A DNA stretch of 64,000 bases from Anadara kagoshimensis (Eukaryota > Mollusca > Bivalvia > Arcoida > Arcidae): assembly GCA_021292105.1 (NCBI GenBank), contig CM037865.1, positions 74,785,152 through 74,849,151 of the forward strand, given 5' to 3'. The notes beneath the pieces are model-generated. The model was not told where the DNA came from. It saw only the letters and a list, made by a program, of their open reading frames with translations, and ran no database searches. Positions 12,848 to 26,500 of this stretch are shown here, piece after piece. A program made the position numbers and the translations under genes. Position 1 is the stretch's first letter, and each line of letters opens with the position of its first letter.

Positions 12848-15800
12848 CTATTAAAAATAAACATGATATATCTGAGAGTAAGTCTTACATGTATAGTATA
12901 CCTAATAATTATTGAGAATTTCTATAATGAAAAACCATTAATAGTTGGAATTTTTCATAACAATTGTATTTCCATTAACAAGGGGGGATATTTAAATTAA
13001 TAAAATACCAAATAATTTATAATGTTCCAGCCCTCAGTTTAAAACAAGAGGCCCATGGGCCTGATACGCTCACCTGATAACTAATGGCTAGCTGATAGAT
13101 TTAAAGAAAACATAAATACTAAACCCCAATGACTTTTTTCTTTACATCATGATAACCGTTGTATCATTACCTACAACATTCTAGTATACATGCCTATACA
13201 AAAAGTTAATAGTTTTCAAGATAATTAACCATTTCAGTATTGTTTCACATCCGTGACCTTGACCTTTGAACCCATGACCTTTTTCTATACATCAAAATGA
13301 TCATTGTATCGATACCTACAACATTCTAATATACTTGCCTATACAAAATGTTGATAGTTTTCGAGATAATTAACCATTTCGGTATTGTTTCGCATCTGTG
13401 ACCTTGACCTTTGAACCCATGACCTTTTTCTATACATCAAAATGACCGTTGTATCAATACCTACAACATTTTAATATACATGCCTATAAAAAATGTTTAT
13501 AGTTTTCGAGATAATTAACCATTTGGGTATTGTTTCACATCTGTGACCTTGACCTTTGAACCCATGACCTTTTTCTATACATCAAAATGATCGTTGTATC
13601 AATACCTACAACATTCTAATATACATGCCTATACAAAATGTTGATAGTTTTCGAGATAATTAACCATTTCGGTATTGTTTCGCATCTGTGACCTTGACCT
13701 TTGAACCCATGACCTTTTTCTATACAACAAAATGATCGTTGTATCAATACTACAACATTCTAATATACATGCCTATACAAAAGTTTATAGTTTTCGAGAT
13801 AATTAACCATTTCGGTATTGTTTCACATCTGTGACCTTGACCTTTGAACCCATGACCTTTTTCTATACATCAAAATGATCGTTGTATCAATACCTACAAC
13901 ATTCTAATATACATGCCTATAAAAAATGTTTATAGTTTTTGAGATAATTAAACCATTTCGGTATTGTTTCGCATCTGTGACCTTGACCTTTGAACCCATG
14001 ACCTTTTTCTATACATCAAAATGATCGTTGTATCAATACCTACAACATTCTAATATACATGCCTATACAAAATGTTTATAGTTTTCGAGATAATTAACCA
14101 TTTCGGTATTGTTCGCATCTGTGACCTTGACCTTTGAACCCATGACCTTTTTCTATACATCAAAATGATCGTTGTATCAATACCTACAACATTCTAATAT
14201 ACATGCCTACACAAAATGTTTATAGTTTTCGAGATAATTAACCATTTGGGTATTGTTTCGCATCTGTGACCTTGACCTTTGAACCCATGACCTTTTTCTA
14301 TACAACAAAATGATCGTTGTATCAATACCTACAACATTGTAATATACATACCTATACAAAAAGTTTATAGTTTTCGAGATAATTAACCATTTGGGTATTG
14401 TTTCGCATCTGTGACCTTGACCTTTGAACCCATGACCTTTTTCTATACATCAAAATGATCGTTGTATCAATACCTACAACATTCTAATATACATGCCTAT
14501 ACAAAATGTTTATAGTTTTCGAGATAATTAACCATTTGGGTATTGTTTCGCATCTGTGACCTTGACCTTTGAACACATGACCTTTTTCTATACATCAAAA
14601 TGATCGTTGTATCAATACCTACAAGATTCTTATATACATGCCTATACAAAAAGTTTATAGTTTTCGAGATAATAATTATAATGAGAGGTAAAAAAAAATA
14701 GGTCACGACCTTCACAATTGACCTTGACCTCATTTTGAAGATACTAACAAGAAGATGTCAAAACTGAAAACCCATGTCATTATCTGGTCAAATAGTCAAG
14801 TTATAACAATTTGAAGCTATTTTACGATTTTTTCAAAATTAAACGCAAAAACGCGTAACCTATTTTTTTATCAGAATTTCACAAAATGAACAAACTATAG
14901 GCTTAAGACCCTAGAGAAGCCAAATATCACATCAGTTTTTTCTCCAATCAGTACTTTCGGAGAAGAAGATTTTTTAAGATTTTTGCACCCCTAGGTCACC
15001 TTGACCTAGTTATGGTAGCCATGGCAACGCCACGAACAAATTGAATTGCACCGGCCCATATATACTTCTGACAAAGTTTCATTAAAAACTGTCCAGTAGT
15101 TTCAGAGGAGAAGTCGAAAATAGGTGTTAACGACGCACACACGCACACACGCACACACGCACACACGCACATACACACGCTGCGCTATGCCATAAGCTCA
15201 CATGACCTTCGGTCAGGTGAGCTAAAAAGGGGCCTCAATCTAACAGATGTCAATGTCTTAAAAAAAGCCTAGGGTCCAAGTGCCATGTCATGTGTACAGT
15301 CCCAAAATTATACACTCTACCGTTTTCTGTAACGTTTTATGGATCAAATTGGCTCTTTTATTAACTAGAAAGTCTTAGAAAATTGTAATCAGGTTTAGAT
15401 TTGGACTTAGACTTAATTGGCCCCAAATACCCCATTTTGGGCCTCAACCCCCTAAAATAAATGTTGTACATCGCATTTGAGTCATCATCCTTCTAAAAAA
15501 TCTAGCAATCCGGGCTTTTTACACACAAATGAACTCTACATCTTTATTTCATCGAGTTTCAATATTTCTAGCTCCAGTTTAAACTTTAGTATTTCAGACA
15601 AACTTTGCGTTTTCAATAGTAACATTATCAAAAAGTAAAGTACCATCATAAAGGCAGATACTTCAGTCTATTTATTATTATGTCTACTGCCTAGTTACAA
15701 ATTTGTATCATTTTCTTTTCATTTTGTGTATTGTTGCTTGTTTTGTTCTGTTCATTTGTTATTCTGTTCATTTTGATGTTATTCTGTCCATTTTGTTTTG

Positions 15801-17428
15801 GTGTATTCCAGATTGATCCGACTATTGCCAGATCCATTCCATTCAGCTGGAATTCACCATATTTAACTTTAAGATTAAATTTGGTACCAGTTAAGATAGT
15901 TTTAATGTAGCTTCAATATGTTAGGTTTATGGAACGCATAAGTAAAATTAACAAGAGGCCCATGGGCCTTATACGCTCACCTGATAACTAATGGCTAGCT
16001 GATAGATTTAAAGAAAACATAAATACTAAACCCCAATGAATTTTTTCTTTACATCAAAATGATCATTGCATCAATACCTACAACATTCTAATATACATGC
16101 CTATACAAAACTTTTATAGTTTTCAAGATAATTAACCATTTCAGTATTGTTTTCGCATCTGTGACCTTGACCTTTGAACCCATGACCTTTTTCTATACGT
16201 CAAAATGATCATTGTATCAATACCTACAACATTCTAATATACATGCCTATACAAAAAGTTTATAGTTTTCGAGATAATTAACCATTTCGGTATTGATTCG
16301 CATCTGTGACCTTGACCTTTGAACCCATGACCTTTTTCTATACACCAAAATGATTGTTGTATCAATACCTACAACATTCTAATATACATGCCTATACAAA
16401 AAGTTTATAGTTTTCGAGATAATTAACCATTTCGGTATTGTCTCGCATCTGTGACCTTGACCTTTGAACCCATGACCTTTTTCTATACATCAAAATGATC
16501 GTTGTATCATACCTACAACATTCTAATATACATGCCTATACAAAAAGTTTATAGTTTTCGAGATAATTAAACATTTCCGTATTGTTTCGCATCTGTGACC
16601 TTGACCTTTGAACCCATGACCTCTTTCTGTACATCAAATGATCGTTGTATCAATACCTACAGCATTCTAATATACATGCCTATACAAAAGTTTATAGTTT
16701 TCGAGATAATTAAACATTTCCGTATTGTTTCGCATCTGTGACCTTGACCTTTGAACCCATGACCTTTTTCTATATATCAAATGATCGTTGTATCAATACC
16801 TACAACATTCTAATATAAATGCCTATACAAAAGTTTATAGTTTTCGAGATAAGTAACCATTTTGGTATTGTTTTACATCTGTGACCTTGACCTTTGAACC
16901 CATGACCTTTTTCTATACACCAAAATGATTGTTGTATCAATACCTACAACATTCTAATATACATGCCTATACAAAAGTTTATAGTTTTCGAGATAATAAT
17001 TATAATCAGAGGTAAAAAAATTAGGTCACGACCTTCACAATTGACCTTGACCTCAATTTGAAGATACTAACAAGAAGATGTCAAAACTGAAAACCCCATG
17101 TCATTATCTGGCCAAATAGTCAAGTTATAACAATTTGAAGCTATTTTACAATTTTTTCAAAATTAAACGCAAAAACGCGTAACCTATTTTTTGTCCGAAT
17201 TTCACAAAATGAACAAACTATAGGCTAAAGACCCTAGAGAAGCCAAATATCACATCAGATTTTTTCTCTAATCAATACTTTCGGAGAAGAAGATTTTTAA
17301 GATTTTTGCACCCCTAGGTCACCTTGACCTAGTTATGGTAGCCATGGCAACACCACGAACAAATTTGAATTGCACCGACCAAGACATGAATCTGACCAAG
17401 TCTCGTTGAAATCTGCCCAGTGGTTCGT

Positions 17429-17464
<36 letters not shown>

Positions 17465-17491
17465 AACGACGACGACGACGAGACAACGGAC

Positions 17492-17523
<32 letters not shown>

Positions 17524-20500
17524 TGGCTCAGGTGAGCTAAAAACAATAATAATAATAATAATAAAGGTATAAAAAGTCTCTCTTACCGGGTTCAATTATA
17601 AATCCATGTTGATCTGACCACACAGCCATACTATCAGGTTCTATTGTAAAATTATATGATTTTTCTTCCTGATCTTCTAGTGTTACTCTGTTAAAACCAA
17701 CAAGTTGTAGGTTTGGCATTTTCTCTTTGTGTCTAGCCATGACAAATATATCTGAATCACCTGAAATTATTTTTTCAAAAACATATACTATATATAATAG
17801 TTAACATAATACTAAAAAATGGTAATGAAAGTATTGGAGAAACTAAATGCATGTCTCTTCACAGGATAGCATTCAATGAAACTAAAACTGTCTCTTGACA
17901 GCTAAGTACAAATACCCCTGCCATAAAAATGACCTTGTGACCCTGACCTTTGACCTAACACACAGTCTAAAACACTGGTCTACAAATCACAGTCCCTCTT
18001 ACTGGTTCCAGTTCCATTCAGTATACAACAGTATGTCAGCTGTCAGTTCTGACAGAAAATTGGTGGTTTTCTTAGAGTTCCCTCTACTATATCAAAACTG
18101 TCTGTTTTAACTTAACATAAAACATCATTTCATCCACCCCACTACCATGAACCTTGGTATGACCAATAAATGTTCAAACTCTTTTTATGCATAAATAAAT
18201 ATTAAGTATACTTATCTCATCACCAGTATAAGGTCCGTATTGTCACTATGTATTATACAAACCTCATCACCAGTAAGGTCCTGTATTTGTCACATTATTA
18301 TACAAACCTTATCACAGTATAGGTCCTGTATTTGTCACTATGTATTATACAAACCTCATCACCAGTATTAGGTCCTGTATTTGTCACTATGTATTATACA
18401 AACCTCATCACCAGTATAAGGTCCTGTATTTGTCACTATGTATTATACAAACCTCATCACCATATAAGGTCCTGTATTTGTCACTATGTATTATACAAAC
18501 CTCATCACCAGTATAAGGTCCTGTATTTGTCACTATGTATTATACAACCTCATCACCAGTATAGGTCCTGTATTTGTCACTATGTATTATACAAACCTCA
18601 TCACCAGTATAAGGTCCTGTATTTGTCACTATGTATTATACAAACCTCATCACCATATAGGGTCCTGTATTTGTCACTTGTATTATACAAACCTCATCAC
18701 CAATATAAGGTCCTGTATTTGTCACTATGTATTATACAAACCTCATCACCATATAAGGTCCTGTATTTGTCACTATGTATTATACAAACCTCATCACCAG
18801 TATAAGGTCCTGTATTTGTCACTATGTATTATACAAACCTTATCACCAGATTAGGTCCTGTATTTGTCACTATGTATTATACAAACCTATCACCAGTATA
18901 AGGTCCTGTATTTGTCACTATGTATTATACAAACCTCATCACCAGTATAAGGTCCTGTATTTGTCACTATGTATTATACAAACCTCATCACCAGTATAAG
19001 GTCCGTATTTGTCACTATGTATTATACAAACCTCATCACCATATAAGGTCCTGTATTTGTCACTATGTATTATACAAACCTCATCGCCAGTATAGGGTCC
19101 TGTATTTGTCACTATGTATTATACAAACCTCATCACCAGTATAAGGTCCTGTATTTGTCACTATGTATTATACAAACCTCATCACCAGTATAGGGTCCTG
19201 TATTTGTCACTATGTATTATACAAACCTCATCACCAATATAAGGTGTATTTGTCACTATGTATTATACAAACTCATCACCAGTATAAGGTCCTGTATTTG
19301 TCACTATGTATTATACAAACCTCATCAGTATTTGTCACTATGTATTATACACAACCTCATCACCAGTATAAGGTCCTGTATTTGTCACTATGTATTATAC
19401 AACCTCATCACCAGTATAAGGTCCTGTATTTGTCACTATGTATTATACAAACCTCATCACCAGTATAAGGTCCTGTATTTGTCACTATGTATTATACAAA
19501 CTCATCACCAGTATAAGGTCCTGTATTTGTCACTATGCATTATACAACCTCATCACCAATAAAAGGTCCTATTTGTCACTATGTATTATACAAACCTCAT
19601 CACCAGTATTAGGTCCGTATTTGTCACTATGTATTATACAAACCCATCACCAGTATAGGTCCTGTATTGTCACTATGCATTATACAAACCTCATCACCAA
19701 TAAAGGTCCTGTATTTGTCACTATGTATTATACAAACCTCATACCAGTATTTGTCACTATGTATTATACAAACCTCATCACCAATATAAGGTCCTGTATT
19801 TGTCACTATGTATTATACAAACCTCATCACCAGTAAAGGTCCTGTATATTGTCACTATGTATTATACAAACCTCCACCAGTATAAGGTCTGTATTTGTCA
19901 CTATGTATTATACAAACCTCATCACCATATAAGGTCCTGTATTTGTCACTATGTATTATACAAACCTCATCACCAGTATAGGTCCTGTATTTGTCACTTG
20001 TATTATACAAACCTCATCACCAATATAAGGTCCTGTATTTGTCACTATGTATTATACAAACCTCATCAAGTATAAGGTCCTGTATTTGTCACTATGTATT
20101 ATACAAACCTTATCACCAGTATAGGTCCTGTATTTGTCACTATGTATATACAAACCTCATCACCAATATAAGGTCCTGTATTTGTCACTATGTATTATAC
20201 AAACCTCATCACCAGTATAAGGTCCTGTATTTGTCACTATGTATTATACAAACCTTATCACCAGTATTAGGTCCTGTATTTGTCACTATGTATTATACAA
20301 ACCTTATCACCAGTATAAGGTCCTGTATTTGTCACTATGTATTATACAAACCTCATCACCAGTATAAGGTCCTGTATTTGTCACTATGTATTATACAAAC
20401 CTCATCACCAATATAAGGTCCTGTATTTGTCACTATGTATTATACAAACCTCATCGCCAGTATAAGGTCCTGTATTTGTCACTATGTATTATACAAACCT

Positions 20501-23500
20501 CATCACCAGTATAAGGTCCTGTATTTGTCACTATGTATTATACAAACCTCATCACCAGTATTAGGGTCCTGTATTTGTCACTATGTATTATACAAACCTC
20601 ATCACCAGTATAAAGTCTTGTATTTGTTACTATGTATTATACAAACCTCATCAGTATTTGTCACTATGTATTATACGAACCTCATCACCAGTATAAGGTT
20701 CTGTATTTGTCACTATGTATTATACTAACCTCATCACCAGTATAAGGTCCTGTATTTGTCACTATGTATTATACAAACCTTATCACCAGTATTAGGTCCT
20801 GTATTTGTCACTATGTATTATACAAACCTTATCACCAGTATAAGGTCCTGTATTTGTCACTTTGTATTATACAAACCTCATCACCAGTATAAGGTCCTGT
20901 ATTTGTCACTATGTATTATACAAACCTCATCACCAGTATAAGGTCCTGTATTTGTCACTATGTATTATACAAACCTTATCACCAGTATTAGGTCCTGTAT
21001 TTGTCACTATGTATTATACAAACCTTATCACCAGTATAAGGTCCTGTATTTGTCATATATTATACAAACTTCATCACCAGTATAAGGTCTTGTATTTGTC
21101 ACTATGTATTATACAAACCTTATCACCAGTATAAGGTCCTGTATTTGTCACTATGTATTATACAAACTTCATCACCAGTATAAGGTCCTGTATTTGTCAC
21201 TATGTATTATACTAACCTCATCACCAGTATAAGGTCCTGTATTTGTCACTATGTATTATACAAACCTCATCACCAGTATTAGGGTCCTGTATTTGTCACT
21301 ATGTATTATACAAACCTCATCACCAGTATAAAGTCTTGTATTTGTTACTATGTATTATACAAACCTCATCAGTATTTGTCACTATGTATTATACAAACCT
21401 CATCACCAGTATAAGGTTCTGTATTTGTCACTATGTATTATACTAACCTCATCACCAGTATAAGGTCCTGTATTTGTCACTATGTATTATACAAACCTTA
21501 TCACCAGTATTAGGTCCTGTATTTGTCACTATGTATTATACAAACCTTATCACCAGTATAAGGTCCTGTATTTGTCACTATGTATTATACAAACCTCATC
21601 ACCAGTATAAGGTCCTGTATTTGTCACTATGTATTATACAAACCTTATCACCAGTATAAGGTCCTGTATTTGTCACTATGTATTATACAAACCTTATCAC
21701 CAGTATTAGGTCCTGTATTTGTCACTATGTATTATACAAACCTTATCACCAGTATAAGGTCCTGTATTTGTCACTATGTATTATACAAACCTCATCACCA
21801 GTATAAGGTCCTGTATTTGTCACTATGTATTATACAAACCTTATCACCAGTATAAGGTCCTGTATTTGTCACTTTGTATTATACAAACCTCATCACCAGT
21901 ATAAGGTCCTGTATTTGTCACTATGTATTATACAAACCTCATCACCAGTATAAGGTCCTGTATTTGTCACTATGTATTATACAAACCTTATCACCAGTAT
22001 TAGGTCCTGTATTTGTCACTATGTATTATACAAACCTTATCACCAGTATAAGGTCCTGTATTTGTCACTATATATTATACAAACTTCATCACCAGTATAA
22101 GGTCTTGTATTTGTCACTATGTATTATAGAAACCTTATCACCAGTATAAGGTCCTGTATTTGTCACTATGTATTATACAAACTTCATCACCAGTATAAGG
22201 TCCTGTATTTGTCACTATGTATTATACTAACCTCATCACCAGTATAAGGTCCTGTATTTGTCACTGTTACTGTTAATGATATAGACTCCCCTGCCTTTAT
22301 GGTTTGTGGAAATGTTATAGGCTTGTAGAGAAATTTACTAAATGATAATCCATAACCAAATGGATAGAGAGGGTCACCAGTAAAATATCTGTAGGTTCTA
22401 CCATCCATTGTGTATGATGTCATTGAAGGCATCTACAACATAAAATATATAAAGTCACTACTGAGTAACATGTAAATGACAATAGATAGAACAATCAAGA
22501 ACAGGCTACAACAAACACACAAACCCAGACACAAGAACTAAATCCTGTGTTCCTACTTTCACTTCTCAACAAAACAGAGAACTAAAACCTGTGTTCCTAC
22601 TTTCACTTCTCAACAAAACAGGGTATGAATTGAAGATTGTTTTGTTTTTAATTTTTATTTTTCATTTTTATATTTTTACATTAGCTAAATATATTCATGA
22701 CTTTAACAGTTCACATGAAAGCCATTGTTTTTTGTATTATAAACAGTACCACTCCCAATAAGAAGAAGTTTTCTGAATCACATACTAACAAGACTCATAC
22801 TGGATACAAACCTGTGTCACCTGGCCATGTCCACACATGAAAATACAAGAGTACACATCACTGGTGTGTGTGAAATGTATGGGTAAGATTGTATTTAGTT
22901 TATGAGTTTACATAATCTATCATCTAATATACACCTAATACATATGAATAGTGTTTCAGATGGAGAGATGGATTGATTAATGGAGTCAAGCATTTACTAG
23001 GCCTGTTTTTACTTTTTACTTCTGGGTCGAACCAATGTGCTCTCTACCAGACATATACCGGTATGTATGCATCTCAAACTATCATTACCTGTTGTTTAAA
23101 ACTTAACCTAAAATTAATGGTTAGACATTTCAAGTAACATACATGTATAACATGTTAAGCTGGCTTGCAAATCTAGTTATCCAAACAAAACAACTTTAAC
23201 CTAAGTTTCACACCTGTCCATGAAAAAATCAGAGACCAACTGAGACTCAAGTTAAGAATAGGACTTTTTTAACATTTGTACTTCAAACAATGAGCTAACT
23301 ATCTGAATACACACCTGATCTGAATATTTTAACCATGTGTATGGGAGTCTGCCTGCTACTAAGTAAGGCTGTGCAATAATCTGTGTAATAGCATCCCCAG
23401 TTGACTGAGCAGGGAAGAAGCACTGGAAAATGGCAATGATGAATTTACTCTGATCAGCCCAGGTAATATTGACTGGACCAGCTGTAAACAGGAACAAAAT

Positions 23501-26500
23501 CACTGGCCTGTTACCTGTAATTAGTACAAACTGAAATAATAACTGTATAGTAACCATGACAACAAGTAAACAGGAACAAAATCACTGGTCTGTTACCTGT
23601 AATTAGTACAAACTGAAATAATAACTGTATAGTAACCATGACAACAAGTAAACAGGAACAAAATCACTGGCCTGTTACTTGTAATTAGTACAAACTGAAA
23701 TAATAACTGTATAGTAACCATGACAACAAGTAAACAGGTACAAAATCACTGGCCTGTTACTTGTAATTAGTACAAACTGAAATAATAACTGTATAGTAAC
23801 CATGACAAGTAAACAGGAACAAAATCACTGGCCTGTTACCTGTAATTAATAAGTACAAACTGAAATAATGCCTGTATTGTAACTATGACAACAAGTAAAC
23901 AGGAACAAAATCACTGGTCTGTTACCTGTAATTAGTACAAACTGAAATAATAACTGTATAGTAACCATGATAAAAGTATACAGGAACAAAATCACTGTTA
24001 CCTGTAATTAGTACAAACTGAAATAATAACTGTATAGTAACCATGACAACAAGTAAACAGGAACAAAATCACTGGTCTGTTACCTGTAATTAGTACAAAC
24101 TGAAATAATAACTGTATAGTAACCATGACAACAAGTAAACAGGAACAAAATCACTGGCCTGTAACCTGTAATTAGTACAAACTGAAATAATAACTGTATA
24201 GTAACCATGACAACAAGTAAACAGGAACAAAATCACTGGCCTGTTACCTGTAATTAGTACAAACTGAAATAATAACTGTATAGTAACCATGACAACAAGT
24301 AAACAGGAACAAAATCACTGGTCTGTTACCTGTAATTAGTACAAACTGAAATAATAACTGTATAGTAACCATGACAACAAGTAAACAGGAACAAAATCAC
24401 TGGTCTGTTACCTGTAATTAGTACAAACTGAAATAATAACTGTATAGTAACCATGACAACAAGTAAACAGGAACAAAATCACTGGTCTGTTACCTGTAAT
24501 TAGTACAAACTGAAATAAAACTGTATAGTAACCATGACAACAAGTAAACAGGAACAAAATCACTGGTCTGTTACCTGTAATTAGTACAAACTGAATAATA
24601 ACTGTATAGTAACCATGACAACAAGTAAACAGGAACAAAATCACTGGTCTGTTACCTGTAATTAGTACAAACTGAAATAATAACTGTATAGTAACCATGA
24701 CAACAAGTAAACAGGTACAAAATCACTGGTCTGTTACCTGTAATTAATAAGTACAAACTGAAATAATGCCTGTATTGTAACCATGACAACAAGTAAACAG
24801 GAACAAAATCACTGGTCTGTTACCTGTAATTAATAAGTACAAACTGAGGTTACTTGTCTAATGCCTTTATAGTAACCATGACAACTACATGTAGTATATT
24901 CAACTTAAAGTTTGAAAGACTGAGGCCAAAGAAAGGTCCTGTAGTTTTGTTTATTTTTATGAAATTTTGACAAATGCTCAGAGAAGCTGTTTTATTTGAA
25001 AGCTAACTTGTATGGTTTTATTATATGATAACATTGTCTTTCACATTCATACCTCAATATATTCATACCTAAATATAGAAAACAATTAGAAGACCTACCA
25101 TATAGTACAGTATCCTTCAATAAATTAAGCTGCTCTCCTGGTAATTCCATATCTTTTCTATCATTTCCTTCAGATTCCATTAATTTTCCTGAAATAAATG
25201 AAAAACTAGGGTAATGTTTGTAAAACAAATGCCCCAGCCCTTGCATATCATATAAATCAGGATTTCATTGAAGCAAACTTGAGTTATTGTATGAAAATCA
25301 TATTCTATTAATAGTAACAGTTTCCTTCACCTTTGACCGCCAAATTCAATAAATTTCTTCATTTCAAAGTTTTGAAAATTATATAATTTAAAATTCTGTT
25401 AATTCAAACCAAGTTATTTGCAGGAAAACCCCTAAATCTATCTGTAGTAACAAGGACCTTTACCTTTGACTTATGACCTTCAAAAACGATAGGTTTTTCT
25501 CTTAAAAAATATCTATCAGTTGATAAATTCTGAGAGTCTTTACACAGAAAACCTTAAATCAAATTATTGTAACAGTGACCTTGACCTTTGGTTTCCCAAA
25601 CCAACAGAGATTTTCCTTTAAAGAACATCTATTGCTATCAGTGTATTAAGTTTGATGAAATCCCATCGAACCAAACTTTGTCAGATTGAAGTACGTACCT
25701 GTCCCAAGAAAAACAAAAATAAATCCACTTGTTCCATCAATGACACTTTTTACACTATTTTTATCATATTTCTGGCACTTATTGCCATCCATACATCCTG
25801 CAGTGTATGATATATTATGATGAGGATACATCTTCTTTATTCCTTGTAAGGGAGTCTTTATAAACCGAGGTTCTGCATCTGGTGAGTAATCCCCTAATAA
25901 CTGCTCAGTGTTGTTAGCCATTGGACCTATAACCTGTAAAATAAACAGGAATATCTGTGAATAATCTCCCAATAACTGCTCAGTGTTGTTAGCCATTGGA
26001 CCTATAACCTGTAAAATAAACAGGAATATCTGTGAATAATCTCCCAATAACTGCTCAGTGTTGTTAGCCATTGAACCTATAACCTGTAAAATAAACAGGA
26101 ATATCTGTGAATAATCCTCTAATAACTGCTTAGTGTTGTTAGCCATTGGACCTATAACCTGTAAAATAAACAGCAACATCTGGTGAATAATCCCCTAATA
26201 ACTGCTCAGTGTTGTTAGCCATTGGACCTATAATCTGTAAAATAAACAGGAATATCTGTGAGTAATCTCCCAATAACTGTTCAGTGTTGTTAGCCATTGG
26301 ACCTATAACCTGTAAAATAAACAGGAATATCTGTGAGTAATCTCCCAATAACTGTTCAGTGTTGTTAGCCATTGGACCTATAACCTGTAAAATAAACAGG
26401 AATATCTGTGAGTAATCTCCCAATAACTGTTCAGTGTTGTTAGCCATTGGACCTATAACCTGTAAAATAAACAGGAATATCTGTGAGTAATCTCCCAATA

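Larger units (their letters stand above)
12848..17586. other. GH3-2 intron 11
   Basis: A 4.7-kb intron almost filled by two copies of one dispersed element (13043-15228 and 15950-17541) with a 720-bp spacer that holds no recognisable gene. An (AATA)n run lies between the second copy and the exon 11 donor. Confidence 0.85.

Noticed and set aside
18332-22149. Chain of long plus-strand open frames
   Set aside because: All are translations of the 49-bp minisatellite (repeating CICHYVLYKPHHQ). The real coding signal is on the other strand and limited to the exon 10 edge.
17761-22227. Missing exon between GH3-2 exons 10 and 11
   Set aside because: First suspected because GAG|GTTAGT is out of phase with exon 11; using GTTA|GTATAA restores phase and the expected spacing to LVGF, so no exon is missing.
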